Positions 1 to 8,830 of a DNA stretch of 64,000 nucleotides are shown here, piece by piece (positions within the stretch are counted from its first letter, which is position 1; each line of letters starts with the position of its first letter). The translations under genes were made by a program, and so were the position numbers. The DNA comes from RHKX01 sp963826475 (GTDB lineage Bacteria; Actinomycetota; Thermoleophilia; Solirubrobacterales; 70-9). Location of the stretch: NCBI GenBank assembly GCA_963826475.1, contig CAWGXC010000001.1, positions 245,945-309,944 on the forward strand, written 5' to 3'. The notes under the pieces are model-generated. The model was not told where the DNA came from. It saw only the letters and a list, made by a program, of their open reading frames with translations, and did no database searches.

Positions 1-904
1 TGGCGACGTCGGTCACCTCCGCGCGCGTCGGCCGGTCGCTGGTCACCATCGACGCGAGCATCTGGGTCGCCGTGATCACCGGCTTGGACTGCTTGCCGGC
101 GAGGCGGATCAGCCGCTTCTGCGTGGCCGGCACCACCTCGATCGGCAGCTCGATGCCGAGGTCCCCGCGCGCGACCATGATCCCGCTGGTTGCCGCGGCG
201 ATGATCTCCTCCGCGTTCTCGGCGGCCTGAGGCTTCTCGATCTTCGCGATCAGCGGGATGTCGGAGTGGTGCTCGGCGAGACGCTCGAGGACGGGATCGA
301 GGTCCGATGCCTCCCGGACGAAGGAGACCGCGATCAGGTCGACGTCGTGCTCGACGGCGAAGTCGACCCAGGCGAGGTCGTCGGCGCCGGTGGCGGGCAT
401 GCCCGTCGTGCTCCCCGGCAGGTTCAGCCCCTGATGGGAGGCGACGCGTCCACCCGCCTCGACCCGGCAGCTGATCGAATCGCCGTCGATCTCGAGGGCG
501 CGGAGCCGGACGCGGCCATCGGCGAGATAGATCGGATCGCTCTCGTTGACGGCGTTCGGAAGCCCGCCCCAGGCGACGGGGAGCAGCTCGTTCGAGCCGG
601 TCAGGCTGACGTCAGTGGTCAAGGTCAGTGCGCTGCCGACGGCGATGTCCGTGAAGCCGCCGCCGATCTCCCCGAGGCGGAGCTTCGGCCCCGGCAGATC
701 GCCGAGGATCCCGACCCACTTGCCCATCAGCTCGCCGGCGGCTCGGATCCGCTCGATGCTCTCCGCGTGCGTGGCCCGGTCTCCGTGGGAGAAGTTGAGA
801 CGGAAGACGTCAGCGCCGGCGGTGATCAGCCGCTCGAGCATCTTCGGCGAGCGCGAGGCCGGGCCGACGGTGCAGACGATCTTCGTGCGGCGATGGTCCG
901 ACAT
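1..904 (-). CDS. pyk: Pyruvate kinase (C-terminal part beyond window)
   Basis: Catalyses phosphoenolpyruvate + ADP to pyruvate + ATP, the last step of glycolysis, in the cytoplasm. About 301 N-terminal residues are visible, starting MSDHRRTKIVCTVGPAS. Family motifs are present: RLNFSHG, the KIEKPQ strand with the catalytic lysine, ARGDLGIELP (metal/substrate loop) and TATQML. The B domain sits at roughly residues 75-175. The C-terminal domain, about a third of a usual 470-residue enzyme, lies outside the window. The ATG overlaps the TGA of the upstream P-type ATPase by one base (TGATG), so the two genes are probably cotranscribed and translationally coupled. Identification is secure; no odd residues seen. 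Confidence 0.96.
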   Translation of the reverse strand, partial: MSDHRRTKIVCTVGPASRSPKMLERLITAGADVFRLNFSHGDRATHAESIERIRAAGELMGKWVGILGDLPGPKLRLGEIGGGFTDIAVGSALTLTTDVSLTGSNELLPVAWGGLPNAVNESDPIYLADGRVRLRALEIDGDSISCRVEAGGRVASHQGLNLPGSTTGMPATGADDLAWVDFAVEHDVDLIAVSFVREASDLDPVLERLAEHHSDIPLIAKIEKPQAAENAEEIIAAATSGIMVARGDLGIELPIEVVPATQKRLIRLAGKQSKPVITATQMLASMVTSDRPTRAEVTDVA

Positions 905-3393
905 CAGCCCTCCCAGCCACCGAAGCGCCGAGCGCCGAAGCGCCTGTGGGTGGGTTCGGGCAGCACCTCGCCACCCGGTGTCGTCTCGGCATCGGGCTCC
1001 TCGAGCTCCAGTCGCTGGATGTAGGGGAGCCTCCAGAGCGCGCTTGCGACGATCAGACCGGCGGCGACCGAAGCGAGCGACAGGAACCACTGTCCGGCGG
1101 TGAGCAGCTCGAGATCGAAGAACTCGCGGACGGGCGCCGCGGCGAGGACCAGAGCGAACAGCGCGCCGAGCCCTGTGACCATGGCGAGCATGTAGCTCTG
1201 GATCGCGATGTGCTCGCGACCCGGTCCCCGCTCGAGCAGCAGGATGAACGCCAGGCCGAGCACGATCAGCGTCGTGGTCGCCGCGGTTCGCCCCTCGTTC
1301 AGGGTGCCGCCCGCCACGCCATCGACGAGCGCGTAGGAGAGCAGGGATCCAACCCCGATGCCGATTCCGGCCGGGACCGAGAAGGCCGCCAGGGCGCGCA
1401 GCAGCCGCCCGCGATAGAGCGGCCCCTCGCTCGGCGCGAGGGCGAGCACGAACGAGGGGATGCCGATCGTGAGGGTCGCGGCCACGGTCAGCTGCCGAGG
1501 CAGGAAGGGAAAGGTGAAGCCGATCAGGGCGGCGGCGAGGATCAGGAAGCCGGCGTACACGGTCTTCGTCACGTAGAGGCGCCCGAGCCGATGGATGTTG
1601 CGCGCGATCCGCCGACCCTCGGCCACGGCCTTCGGCAGCATCGAGAACTCGTCCTGGAGCAGGACGATGTCGGCGATTCCCTTCGTCACCTGGCTGCCGG
1701 AGCCCATCGCCACGGCGAGACGGGCCTCCTTCAGGGCGGGCACGTCGTTGACTCCATCGCCGATCATCGCGGTGAATCTGCCCGACTCGGAAAGCGCTCT
1801 GACCAGCGACTTCTTCTGCTCGGGCGTGATCCTGCAGAAGATCGTGCCGGCGCGAGCGACCTCGGCGAGCCTCACGCGGTCGTCGGGGAGGTCCGGTCCC
1901 TCGACCACGCCGGCGTCCTCGGGCACGCCGAGCGCGTAGGCGACTGCGGTCACGGTCTGGCGCGCGTCGCCGGAGATCAGCTTCAGGTCGACCTCCTGAT
2001 CGCGCATGAACTCGATCGTCTCCGCGGCGTCGGCGCGCAGCGTCTCCTCGAGCACGACCAGAGCCCGGGCCTCGAGCCTCGGCGGCGGATCGAGAGCCGG
2101 GTCGGTGGGGAGCCCCGCGACCGCCTCGCCGAAGGCGATGACCCGGCGCCCCGCCTTGGACTGCGTGTCGAGGGCGATCTGCAGGGCCGGTGGGAGGACC
2201 AGCGCGCCGATGCCGGTCAGCACGTCGGGCGCGCCGACGACGTAGGAGCGTTGCGAGCCGTCACCGTCGAGCGTCATCCCGCTCCACTTCCACTGCGATG
2301 AGAACGGCACCTCGGCGACGACCGTCGCCGGTGGTGCCGGAAACGCGTCGGCGATCGACTCGAGGGTCCGGTTGCGCTCGCCCGCGGAGGCGGCGAACCG
2401 GCCGAGCTCGCGCTGCGCAGACTCGGCGCCGGCGGGGTCCTCCGTGACGACGCCGATCAACTTCAGGTTGCCGTCGGTGAGCGTGCCGGTCTTGTCGACG
2501 CAGATCGTGTCGACCGCTGCCAGGGCCTCGGTAGCGCTGATCTGCTGGACCAGCGTGTTCATGCCCGCAAGTCGCCGGGCGGCCACCGCGAGGGTGACGC
2601 TCATCAGCAGGATCAGGCCCTCGGGGAGCAGGGTGATGAGCCCTGCCGTGGCCGTCTGAGCCGCCTCGGTGAGGTCGACGCTGCGGATCTGGAAGCCGAT
2701 CAGCATGATGATCGCCAGCGGCACCAGGATGATCGTCGTCGCCCAGAGGACCCGGTTCACCTCGACCTGCAGGGGCGAGGGCGGATGGCGGAACTCCTTG
2801 GCTTCGCCGGCGACCTTCTCCGCATAGGAGTCTCCGCGGACCGCATCGATCTCGTAGGTGCCGGAGCCCGAGATGCAGAACGAGCCGGAGAGCATCCGCT
2901 CACCCGGCGCCTTGCGGATCCCGTCCGCCTCCCCGGTCAGCAACGACTCGTCGATGGTCAGTCCTCGCGAGTTGACGACGACTCCGTCGGCGACCAGCTG
3001 GTCGCCGGGCTCCACCCGGACCACGTCGCCGGGCACGATCTCATCGGCGTGCAGCTCGACGGCCTGGCCGTCGCGATAGGCCTCGGCGCGGGGCGCCACC
3101 AGGAGCGCGAGGTCGTCGAGCACCTCCTTCGCCTTGATCTCCTGGCGGATCCCGATCGCCGAGTTGACGATCGCGACCAGGCCGAAGAGCGCGTCCGCGT
3201 ACAGGCCCTGGCTGATGACCAGGAAGAAGAAGCCGAGGATGATCGCGTTGAAGAGGGTCAGGACGTTCGCGAGCACGATCGAACGGATCGAGCGGCTCGC
3301 GTCCTCCTCGACCGGGCCGAGGCGGGCCAGCCGGCGGCCGGCCTCGGCAGAGCTCAGGCCGAGGGTCTGCGTGGTCTGCTCGAACTGGTCCAT
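904..3393 (-). CDS. CtpE-like cation-translocating P-type ATPase
   Basis: ATP-driven membrane cation pump of 829 residues. The actuator-domain TGE lies at residues 153-155, a PEGL motif replaces the usual metal-binding PxP/CPC in the fourth membrane segment (257-260), the phosphorylated aspartate is D300 in CVDKTGTLTDG, and GDGVND is at 545-550. The C-terminal third carries about six membrane helices. PEGL and the overall length match mycobacterial CtpE, reported as a calcium-uptake ATPase; calcium here is inferred from that resemblance. The frame stays open far upstream, but MDQFEQTTQTLGLS is the sensible start: the CATTCT box ends 6 nt before this ATG and a divergent gene begins 73 bp away. 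The stop overlaps pyk by one base. Confidence 0.9.
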   Translation of the reverse strand: MDQFEQTTQTLGLSSAEAGRRLARLGPVEEDASRSIRSIVLANVLTLFNAIILGFFFLVISQGLYADALFGLVAIVNSAIGIRQEIKAKEVLDDLALLVAPRAEAYRDGQAVELHADEIVPGDVVRVEPGDQLVADGVVVNSRGLTIDESLLTGEADGIRKAPGERMLSGSFCISGSGTYEIDAVRGDSYAEKVAGEAKEFRHPPSPLQVEVNRVLWATTIILVPLAIIMLIGFQIRSVDLTEAAQTATAGLITLLPEGLILLMSVTLAVAARRLAGMNTLVQQISATEALAAVDTICVDKTGTLTDGNLKLIGVVTEDPAGAESAQRELGRFAASAGERNRTLESIADAFPAPPATVVAEVPFSSQWKWSGMTLDGDGSQRSYVVGAPDVLTGIGALVLPPALQIALDTQSKAGRRVIAFGEAVAGLPTDPALDPPPRLEARALVVLEETLRADAAETIEFMRDQEVDLKLISGDARQTVTAVAYALGVPEDAGVVEGPDLPDDRVRLAEVARAGTIFCRITPEQKKSLVRALSESGRFTAMIGDGVNDVPALKEARLAVAMGSGSQVTKGIADIVLLQDEFSMLPKAVAEGRRIARNIHRLGRLYVTKTVYAGFLILAAALIGFTFPFLPRQLTVAATLTIGIPSFVLALAPSEGPLYRGRLLRALAAFSVPAGIGIGVGSLLSYALVDGVAGGTLNEGRTAATTTLIVLGLAFILLLERGPGREHIAIQSYMLAMVTGLGALFALVLAAAPVREFFDLELLTAGQWFLSLASVAAGLIVASALWRLPYIQRLELEEPDAETTPGGEVLPEPTHRRFGARRFGGWEG

Positions 3394-3451
3394 CCCTACA
3401 GAATGAAGCAGGCCTCGCCGACGGGATCGGCACCCATGCGCGGGGAGCCAA

Positions 3452-3457
3452 TAGTCT
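3452..3457 (+). promoter_or_regulatory. -10 box TAGTCT, near-leaderless promoter
   Basis: TAGTCT fits the actinobacterial TAnnnT -10 and ends 8 nt before the ATG at 3466. It therefore supports that start rather than the in-frame ATG at 3436, which lies upstream of the box. No clear -35. Confidence 0.5.
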
Positions 3458-3465
3458 GCCCTTCG

Positions 3466-4533
3466 ATGGCCCCGAAGCTCGGCATCAACCTCGGTTACTG
3501 GGGGATCGGCCCGAAGGGGGACGAGGCCGTCGATCTCGTCCGCAAGGCCGAATCCGTCGGCTACGACTCCGTCTGGGTCGCCGAGAGCTACGGCTCCGAC
3601 GTCGTCTCGGTCCTCTCCTGGCTCGCGCCGCAGACTTCGACGATCAAGCTGGGCGCGGCGATCATGCAGGTGCCGGCCCGGCCGCCGGCCGCCGCGGCGA
3701 TGGCGGGCGCGACGATCGACGCCCTCTCCGGCGGCCGTTTCATCTTCGGCTTCGGCCCCTCCGGCCCGCAGGTCTCGGAGGGTTGGTACGGCGTCCCTTA
3801 CGCGAAGCCGTGGGGCCGGACCCGCGAGTACATCGAGGTCGTGCGCGAGATCGTCTCTCGCGCCGGCCCCCTCGAGCACGAGGGCGAGCACTACCAACTG
3901 CCGATGCCCGGTGGCACCGGACAGGGCAAGGCCCTGAAGCTGAACTTCCACCCGATCCGCAACGAGATCCCGGTCTTCGTCGGCGCGATCGGCCGCAAGT
4001 CGGTCGAGATGGCCGCCGAGATCTGCGATGGCTGGATTCCGATCTTCTTCAGCCCCGCGGCCTTCGAGGAGACCTGGGGGGAGCACCTCGAAGCCGGCTT
4101 CGCCAAGGGCGGCCGCAGCCGCTCCGACCTCGAGATCAGCCCGTCCATCCAGGTGGCGATCGACGGCGACACCGAGGCCGCGAGGAACGTCGTCAAGGCG
4201 GGGCTGCTGCTCTACCTCGGCGGAATGGGCAGCCGCAAGACTAACTTCTACGTGGACCTCGCCTGCCGCTTCGGATTCGAGGACGCCGCACTCGAGGTCC
4301 AGTCGCTGTTTCTGGATGGCAAGCGGGATGAAGCGTTCAAGGCCATTCCCGACGAGCTGGTCGATGCGACTTCGCTGGTCGGCACCGAGGCCGAGGTGAC
4401 CGAGCGCGTCGAGCGCTTCTCGGCAGTGGGCATCGACCGGCTGATCTGCTCGGCGGTCCATCTCGACCAGGGCGAGCGGATGCATACGATCGAGCGCCTT
4501 GCGGCGATCGTCGGCGTCACCGCGCCGTCCTGA
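3466..4533 (+). CDS. LLM-class F420-dependent oxidoreductase
   Basis: Flavin/deazaflavin-dependent oxidoreductase of the luciferase-like monooxygenase superfamily, 355 residues. The N-terminus MAPKLGINLGYWG, the AESYGSD stretch and DALSGGRFIFGFGPSGPQVSEGW are typical of the F420 subfamily represented by Rv3520c. It would use reduced coenzyme F420 as hydride carrier; the substrate cannot be deduced. It stands alone, divergent from the P-type ATPase and 64 bp before the transhydrogenase operon. The start at 3466 is supported by the TAGTCT box 8 nt upstream. Family assignment is strong; F420 rather than FMN as cofactor is inferred from subfamily resemblance. Confidence 0.87.
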   Translation: MAPKLGINLGYWGIGPKGDEAVDLVRKAESVGYDSVWVAESYGSDVVSVLSWLAPQTSTIKLGAAIMQVPARPPAAAAMAGATIDALSGGRFIFGFGPSGPQVSEGWYGVPYAKPWGRTREYIEVVREIVSRAGPLEHEGEHYQLPMPGGTGQGKALKLNFHPIRNEIPVFVGAIGRKSVEMAAEICDGWIPIFFSPAAFEETWGEHLEAGFAKGGRSRSDLEISPSIQVAIDGDTEAARNVVKAGLLLYLGGMGSRKTNFYVDLACRFGFEDAALEVQSLFLDGKRDEAFKAIPDELVDATSLVGTEAEVTERVERFSAVGIDRLICSAVHLDQGERMHTIERLAAIVGVTAPS

Positions 4534-4579
4534 TCAGCGGCGGAGAACGGTCACGCGGCGCGATGCGAGTGTGCTCGGG

Positions 4580-4585
4580 TAGCCT
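4580..4585 (+). promoter_or_regulatory. -10 box TAGCCT upstream of pntAA
   Basis: A TAnnnT hexamer 12 nt before the pntAA ATG would give a leader of only about five bases. It is the only -10-like element in the 64-bp gap and probably drives the three pnt genes. Confidence 0.4.
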
Positions 4586-4597
4586 GCGCCGTCGCTG

Positions 4598-5731
4598 ATG
4601 AGGATCGGAGTTCCGCAAGAGACCCTCGAGGGGGAGAGGCGCGTCGCGCTCATTCCCGACACGGTCAAGTCGTTGTCCGCGAAGGACATCGAGGTGACGA
4701 TCGAGTCGGGAGCGGGAGTCGAGGCCGGCTTCACCGATGAGATGTACGCGGAGGCCGGCGCCGACGTCGGCGACGCCGCGGCCGCGTGGGGGGCCGACAT
4801 CGTGCTGCGGGTGGCGGTCCCGACCACCGAGGAGATCGGCAAGCTCGACTCCGGCAAGGTCCTGATCGGCTTCCTAGCTCCGCTGACCGCCGAGGACACG
4901 ACCAGGGCGCTCGCTTCCGGCGGCGTTACCAGCTTCGCTGTCGAGGCCATCCCGCGGATCACGCGCGCTCAGGCGATGGACGCCCTCTCCTCGCAGGCCA
5001 ACGTCGCCGGTTATGCCGCCGCGCTCCTCGCCGCTCGAGAGGCCGGACGCTTCTTCCCGATGATGACCACGGCCGCGGGCACGGTCTCACCGGCTCGGGT
5101 CCTCGTGCTCGGCGCCGGCGTCGCCGGCCTGCAGGCGATCGCCACGGCAAAGCGGCTCGGCGCCGTCGTCACCGGCTTCGACATCCGCCGCGCCGCCTGG
5201 GAGCAGATCTCCTCGCTCGGTGGCCGCCCGCTCGAGCTCGACTTCATCCCCGACGCCGAGGATGAGGGTGGTTACGCCCGTCCGCTCAACGACGAGGAGA
5301 ACGAGCAGGTCCGCGAAGCGCTGGCCGAGAACGCGGCCCGCCAGGACGTGATCATCACAACCGCGCAGATCCCCGGGCGGGCGGCGCCGGTCCTGATCAC
5401 CGCCAAGGGGGTCCATAACATGAAGCCCGGCTCGGTGATCGTCGATCTCGCCGGCGAAAGCGGCGGCAACTGTGAGCTGACGAAGGCGGGGGAGACCGTC
5501 GACGAGAACGGCGTCAAGATCATCGCCCCGCGCAACCTCGCCAGCGACATGCCCGCGCACGCCTCCCAGCTCTACGCCAAGAACCTCGAGAACTTCATCG
5601 GGCTGATCACCGGCGAGGAGGGCGGCCTGAACCTGAACTTCGACGATGAGGTCGTCGCCGGCGCCTGCCTGACCCACGAGGGCGAGATCAAGAACGAGCG
5701 CGCCAAGTCCGTCGTGGAAGGTGATTCATGA
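4598..5731 (+). CDS. pntAA: NAD(P) transhydrogenase alpha subunit, part 1 (NAD-binding domain I)
   Basis: Soluble NAD(H)-binding dI component of the proton-translocating transhydrogenase, which uses the proton gradient to reduce NADP+ with NADH. 377 residues. It starts MRIGVPQETLEGERRVALIPD, like other PntA and alanine dehydrogenase proteins. RITRAQAMDALSSQANVAGY and the Rossmann stretch VLGAGVAGLQAIATAKRLGA follow, then GGNCELT near the C-terminus. No membrane helices, as expected for the split three-subunit form where dI is separate. The stop overlaps the next start as ATGA, so the genes are coupled. In this layout the alpha subunit is two proteins, as in Rhodospirillum and many actinobacteria. 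Confidence 0.95.
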   Translation: MRIGVPQETLEGERRVALIPDTVKSLSAKDIEVTIESGAGVEAGFTDEMYAEAGADVGDAAAAWGADIVLRVAVPTTEEIGKLDSGKVLIGFLAPLTAEDTTRALASGGVTSFAVEAIPRITRAQAMDALSSQANVAGYAAALLAAREAGRFFPMMTTAAGTVSPARVLVLGAGVAGLQAIATAKRLGAVVTGFDIRRAAWEQISSLGGRPLELDFIPDAEDEGGYARPLNDEENEQVREALAENAARQDVIITTAQIPGRAAPVLITAKGVHNMKPGSVIVDLAGESGGNCELTKAGETVDENGVKIIAPRNLASDMPAHASQLYAKNLENFIGLITGEEGGLNLNFDDEVVAGACLTHEGEIKNERAKSVVEGDS

Positions 5732-6063
5732 CCCTCGTCACCGAGCTGACCATCTTCGTCCTCGCCGCGTTCGTCGGCTTCGAGGTCATCTCCAAGGTCC
5801 CGGCGACCCTGCACACGCCGCTGATGTCGCAGACGAACGCCATCCACGGCATCGTCATGCTCGGCGGGCTGATCGTCGCCGGCTACGCCGATGGTGGTCT
5901 CGAGTACGCCATCGGGTTCGTCGCGATCGCCTTCGGCGCGATCAACATCGTCGGCGGCTTCATGGTCACCGACCGGATGCTCGGCATGTTCAGCCGCAAG
6001 AAGAAGGTAAAGCCATCGGATCCGGGCTCGCCCGGCCAGCCCGGCGCCGGGGCGGGGGACTGA
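5728..6063 (+). CDS. pntAB: NAD(P) transhydrogenase alpha subunit, part 2 (membrane)
   Basis: Small membrane component (111 residues) of the transhydrogenase proton channel. Three hydrophobic helices: about 5-22 (ELTIFVLAAFVGFEVISKVP), 38-55 with the NAIHGIVMLGG motif typical of this subunit, and 60-80. A short Lys/Pro/Gly-rich tail follows. Coupled to pntAA by an ATGA overlap and 4 bp from pntB. Acts with PntB to couple proton entry to hydride transfer. Confidence 0.93.
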   Translation: MTLVTELTIFVLAAFVGFEVISKVPATLHTPLMSQTNAIHGIVMLGGLIVAGYADGGLEYAIGFVAIAFGAINIVGGFMVTDRMLGMFSRKKKVKPSDPGSPGQPGAGAGD

Positions 6064-6067
6064 CGCC

Positions 6068-7486
6068 GTGACTCCTCTCGCCGTGCTCGAGCCCGGTGGC
6101 GACGCCACCAACCTGCTCTACATCGTCGCCTTCTCGCTGTTCATCTACGGGATCCGCAAGGGCACCCACCCGACCAGCGCCAAGCAGGGCAACATGATCG
6201 CCGCGGGCGGCATGGCGATCGCCGTGGTCACCACGCTGCTGCTCGACGGCATGGGCAACTGGGGGATCATCTTCGGTGGCCTGATCGTCGGCGGCGCGGT
6301 CGGCGTGATCGCCTCGATCCGCGTGCAGATGACCGAGATGCCGCAGATGGTTGCGCTCTACAACGGCGTCGGCGGCGGCGCGGTCGCTCTGATCGCCTGG
6401 TCGGAGTTCCGCCACGGCCTCTCGACCGGCTCCGACTTCCCGCTCGAGGGTTTCATCCCCATCCTCTTCGCGGCGGTGATCGGCTCGGTCTCCTTCTGGG
6501 GTTCGAACATCGCCTTCGGCAAGCTCCAGGGCATCGTCAACAGCGGCTCCGTCGCGCTTCCCGGTCAGCAGATCATCAACGGGCTGTTGCTCTTCGGCGT
6601 GCTCGCCGTCTGCGTGATCTTGGGCATCGATCACGCCGACGACCCCTCCCAGCTCCTCTTCATCCTGATCCTGGTCGCCGCAGCGATGCTCGGCGTCTTC
6701 GCCGTGCTGCCGATCGGCGGCGCCGACATGCCGGTCGTCATCTCGTTGCTGAACGCCGCGACCGGCCTCTCCGCCGCGGCGGCGGGTTTCTCGCTCGACA
6801 ACTCGGTCCTGATCGTCGCCGGGACCCTGGTCGGCTCCTCGGGAACCATCCTCACGATGGAGATGGCCACCGCGATGAACCGGTCGGTCTCCAACGTCCT
6901 GTTCGCCGGGTTCGGCGGCGCCGCGGCCGCCGGCGGCGCCCCCGGGGAGGAGCGTCCCCACCGTTCGATCGGCGCCCAGGACGCGGCCATCTCCCTCGCC
7001 TACGCGGACTCCGTCGTGATCGTTCCCGGATATGGCCTCGCGGTCGCTCAGGCTCAGCATGCCGTCAAGGAGATGGCCAACGAGCTCGAGAAGAAGGGCG
7101 TCGAGGTCAGGTATGCCATCCACCCCGTCGCCGGCCGCATGCCCGGTCACATGAACGTCCTGCTGGCGGAGGCCGACGTCCCCTACGAGAAGCTCGTCGA
7201 GATGGAGGACATCAATCCCGACATGCCGCGGACCGACGTGGCGGTCGTCATCGGCGCCAACGACGTGACCAACCCCGCCGCCAAGGACGACCCGGACAGC
7301 CCGATCGCCGGCATGCCGATCATCGAGGTCGCTCAGGCCCAGCAGGTCATCGTCATCAAGCGTTCACTCTCACCGGGGTTCGCCGGGATCGACAACGACC
7401 TCTTCTACATGGACAAGACGGCACTGCTCTTCGACGACGCCAAGAAGGCGGCGCAGGAGATCGCGGCAGAGGTCCAGAACCTGTAG
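6068..7486 (+). CDS. pntB: NAD(P) transhydrogenase subunit beta
   Basis: Membrane and NADP(H)-binding (dIII) subunit, 472 residues, with a GTG start just after pntAB. Roughly the first 280 residues contain eight or nine helices, including GNMIAAGGMAIAV, MVALYNGVGGGAVALIA and NSGSVALPGQQIINGLL. The C-terminal 190 residues form dIII, with the nucleotide loop VPGYGLAVAQAQH, HPVAGRMPGHMNVLLAEA and VVIGANDVTNPAA. Together with pntAA and pntAB this completes an energy-linked transhydrogenase supplying NADPH. No terminator with a U-run is obvious; the convergent LapA gene ends 28 bp away. Confidence 0.95.
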   Translation: MTPLAVLEPGGDATNLLYIVAFSLFIYGIRKGTHPTSAKQGNMIAAGGMAIAVVTTLLLDGMGNWGIIFGGLIVGGAVGVIASIRVQMTEMPQMVALYNGVGGGAVALIAWSEFRHGLSTGSDFPLEGFIPILFAAVIGSVSFWGSNIAFGKLQGIVNSGSVALPGQQIINGLLLFGVLAVCVILGIDHADDPSQLLFILILVAAAMLGVFAVLPIGGADMPVVISLLNAATGLSAAAAGFSLDNSVLIVAGTLVGSSGTILTMEMATAMNRSVSNVLFAGFGGAAAAGGAPGEERPHRSIGAQDAAISLAYADSVVIVPGYGLAVAQAQHAVKEMANELEKKGVEVRYAIHPVAGRMPGHMNVLLAEADVPYEKLVEMEDINPDMPRTDVAVVIGANDVTNPAAKDDPDSPIAGMPIIEVAQAQQVIVIKRSLSPGFAGIDNDLFYMDKTALLFDDAKKAAQEIAAEVQNL

Positions 7487-7513
7487 ATCGCCGGGGTCCG
7501 GCTCCGGATTCGG

Positions 7514-7804
7514 TCAGCGGTCGGGGTCGTCGTGGCGATCGCGCTCGTTGCGCTCGCGGCGTCGATCCCGCCTGACGTGCGGGAACAGCCATCCGATCAG
7601 CGCGCCGAGGCCGACGGAGATGAGGATGACGAAGAAGAGCGGGGTGCTGGTGGTGGCGAAGATGAAGTCGACCTCGACCTTCTGCGAATTCTGGATCACG
7701 AAGATCAGAACCAGGATCGCGACCGCTCCGATGGCATAAGTACGCCAGCCGCGGCTCTTAGCGGCCTTTTTCGGGGCGTTCGGGCTGCCGGGGCGGGAGG
7801 CCAT
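7514..7804 (-). CDS. LapA-domain (DUF1049) membrane protein
   Basis: 96 residues with two hydrophobic helices (about 23-42 and 54-74). The LapA-domain pattern is present: IQNSQKVEVDFIF, then a second helix ending GALIGWLFP, followed by a very basic tail RRDRRRERNERDRHD. In E. coli LapA works with LapB in lipopolysaccharide assembly, but actinobacteria lack LPS and the role here is unknown. It runs convergently towards pntB. A TAGGGT hexamer (7819-7814, minus strand) lies 9 nt before the ATG. Domain assignment fairly sure, function unassigned. Confidence 0.8.
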   Translation of the reverse strand: MASRPGSPNAPKKAAKSRGWRTYAIGAVAILVLIFVIQNSQKVEVDFIFATTSTPLFFVILISVGLGALIGWLFPHVRRDRRRERNERDRHDDPDR

Positions 7805-7865
7805 CTTTCACCGACCCTACCGGGCTTCGGCACGATGATCGACAGACGCGTGCGCTCGTGGCTCC

Positions 7866-7871
7866 TACCGT
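7866..7871 (+). promoter_or_regulatory. -10 box TACCGT, leaderless promoter
   Basis: TACCGT ends exactly 6 nt before the ATG at 7878, the spacing at which transcription would begin on the start codon. It supports this start for the pilin-like protein. Confidence 0.5.
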
Positions 7872-7877
7872 CGCGGA

Positions 7878-8795
7878 ATGGGCTCCCGGGCCAGAGGGCG
7901 ACCGTCCGCGCAGGCGGGTCAGGCGACCGCGGAGTACGTCGGCCTCATCCTGCTGGTCGCGATGGTGATCGCACTCGGCGTGACCCTGGCAGGCGCGATC
8001 CTCCCCCGGCCGGGAATCGCCCGGACGGTTGCCGCGAAGCTTCTCTGCGCGGTCGGCGGCGCGGGGGAGTGCGAGCACGTGCCCGGGCTACCCGCCCTCT
8101 CCCCGCTCGAGCGCGTCTACGGGGAGGAGCTCGCCGCGATGCTCATCGAGCAGGCTCCCGACATCTACTTCGAAGACGACGACTTCGTCTCGATGCCGGT
8201 CGACTACCGCGAATGCCGGCAGCGCAGCTGCGCCGACTCGATCAACCCCGGCCACGTGCGACTGACCCAGACGGGGTTGCGACCGACCTCCTACGTCCAC
8301 GTGATCGATTGCCGTGAGCCGGCCGAACCCGACGGCGGGCGCGTCTGCGACGGCGCCCGCAGCGGGCATGTCTATCTGCAGTACTGGCTCTACTACCCCG
8401 ACAGCGAGACCCATGGCCTCGGCAGGCTCGGTGGCTACCACCACGATGATTGGGAGAGCTTTCAGGTGCGCGTCGACGCGACGGGAGCCGTCGCCAGGGC
8501 CAGCTCGCACCGGGGCTACAACGGCCGCGGCGGCGGCCTCGCCAGCGTCGCGAGCGATGCCGGCTGGAAGAAGGAGCCTGGCTGGGACACGATCCTGAAC
8601 ACGCTTCACGTGGCTGCCGGGAGCCACGCGGGGATGACGCTCCCCTCAGCGGACGACAGCCGCGAGATCCCGCGCTCGGAGTTGCGGCTGGTCCCGCTCG
8701 AGCCGATCGCCGCGAGCGACGACGCTCCACCGTTCGCGATCTCGGCGCCGTGGGAGAAGGGCGTCTGGGTGGATCCGGAATCGACGGGCACCTAG
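7878..8795 (+). CDS. Pilin-like secreted protein with HDDWE-motif domain
   Basis: 305 residues. A short basic leader is followed by AGQATAEYVGLILLVAMVIA, which looks like a TadE/Flp-type (class III) prepilin signal: processing would fall before GQATAEY and the hydrophobic helix (about 20-42) would anchor or assemble the protein. The body contains several cysteines (LLCAVG, GECEHV, YRECRQRSC, DCREP, RVCDG), suggesting disulphides outside the cell. The stretch YLQYWLYYPDS...GGYHHDDWESFQVRV resembles the aromatic plus DWE core of the NPP1/Vps62 superfamily. That similarity is by eye and weak. No other tad/flp genes are next to it; a pilT lies 13 kb away. Function unknown. Confidence 0.7.
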   Translation: MGSRARGRPSAQAGQATAEYVGLILLVAMVIALGVTLAGAILPRPGIARTVAAKLLCAVGGAGECEHVPGLPALSPLERVYGEELAAMLIEQAPDIYFEDDDFVSMPVDYRECRQRSCADSINPGHVRLTQTGLRPTSYVHVIDCREPAEPDGGRVCDGARSGHVYLQYWLYYPDSETHGLGRLGGYHHDDWESFQVRVDATGAVARASSHRGYNGRGGGLASVASDAGWKKEPGWDTILNTLHVAAGSHAGMTLPSADDSREIPRSELRLVPLEPIAASDDAPPFAISAPWEKGVWVDPESTGT

Positions 8796-8830
8796 CCCCA
8801 CCGGGTCCCGGATCGACCGCCCAGCCGAGG

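Noticed and set aside
946..2301. Open plus-strand frame opposite the P-type ATPase, about 450 codons
   Set aside because: Antisense of a clearly conserved gene, with repetitive Arg/Gly/Asp/Glu composition and no recognisable domain.
3394..4485. Upstream extension of the P-type ATPase frame through the F420 oxidoreductase gene
   Set aside because: The first 364 residues have no P-type ATPase character and lie antisense to a well-supported gene; ATG 3393 is the proper start.
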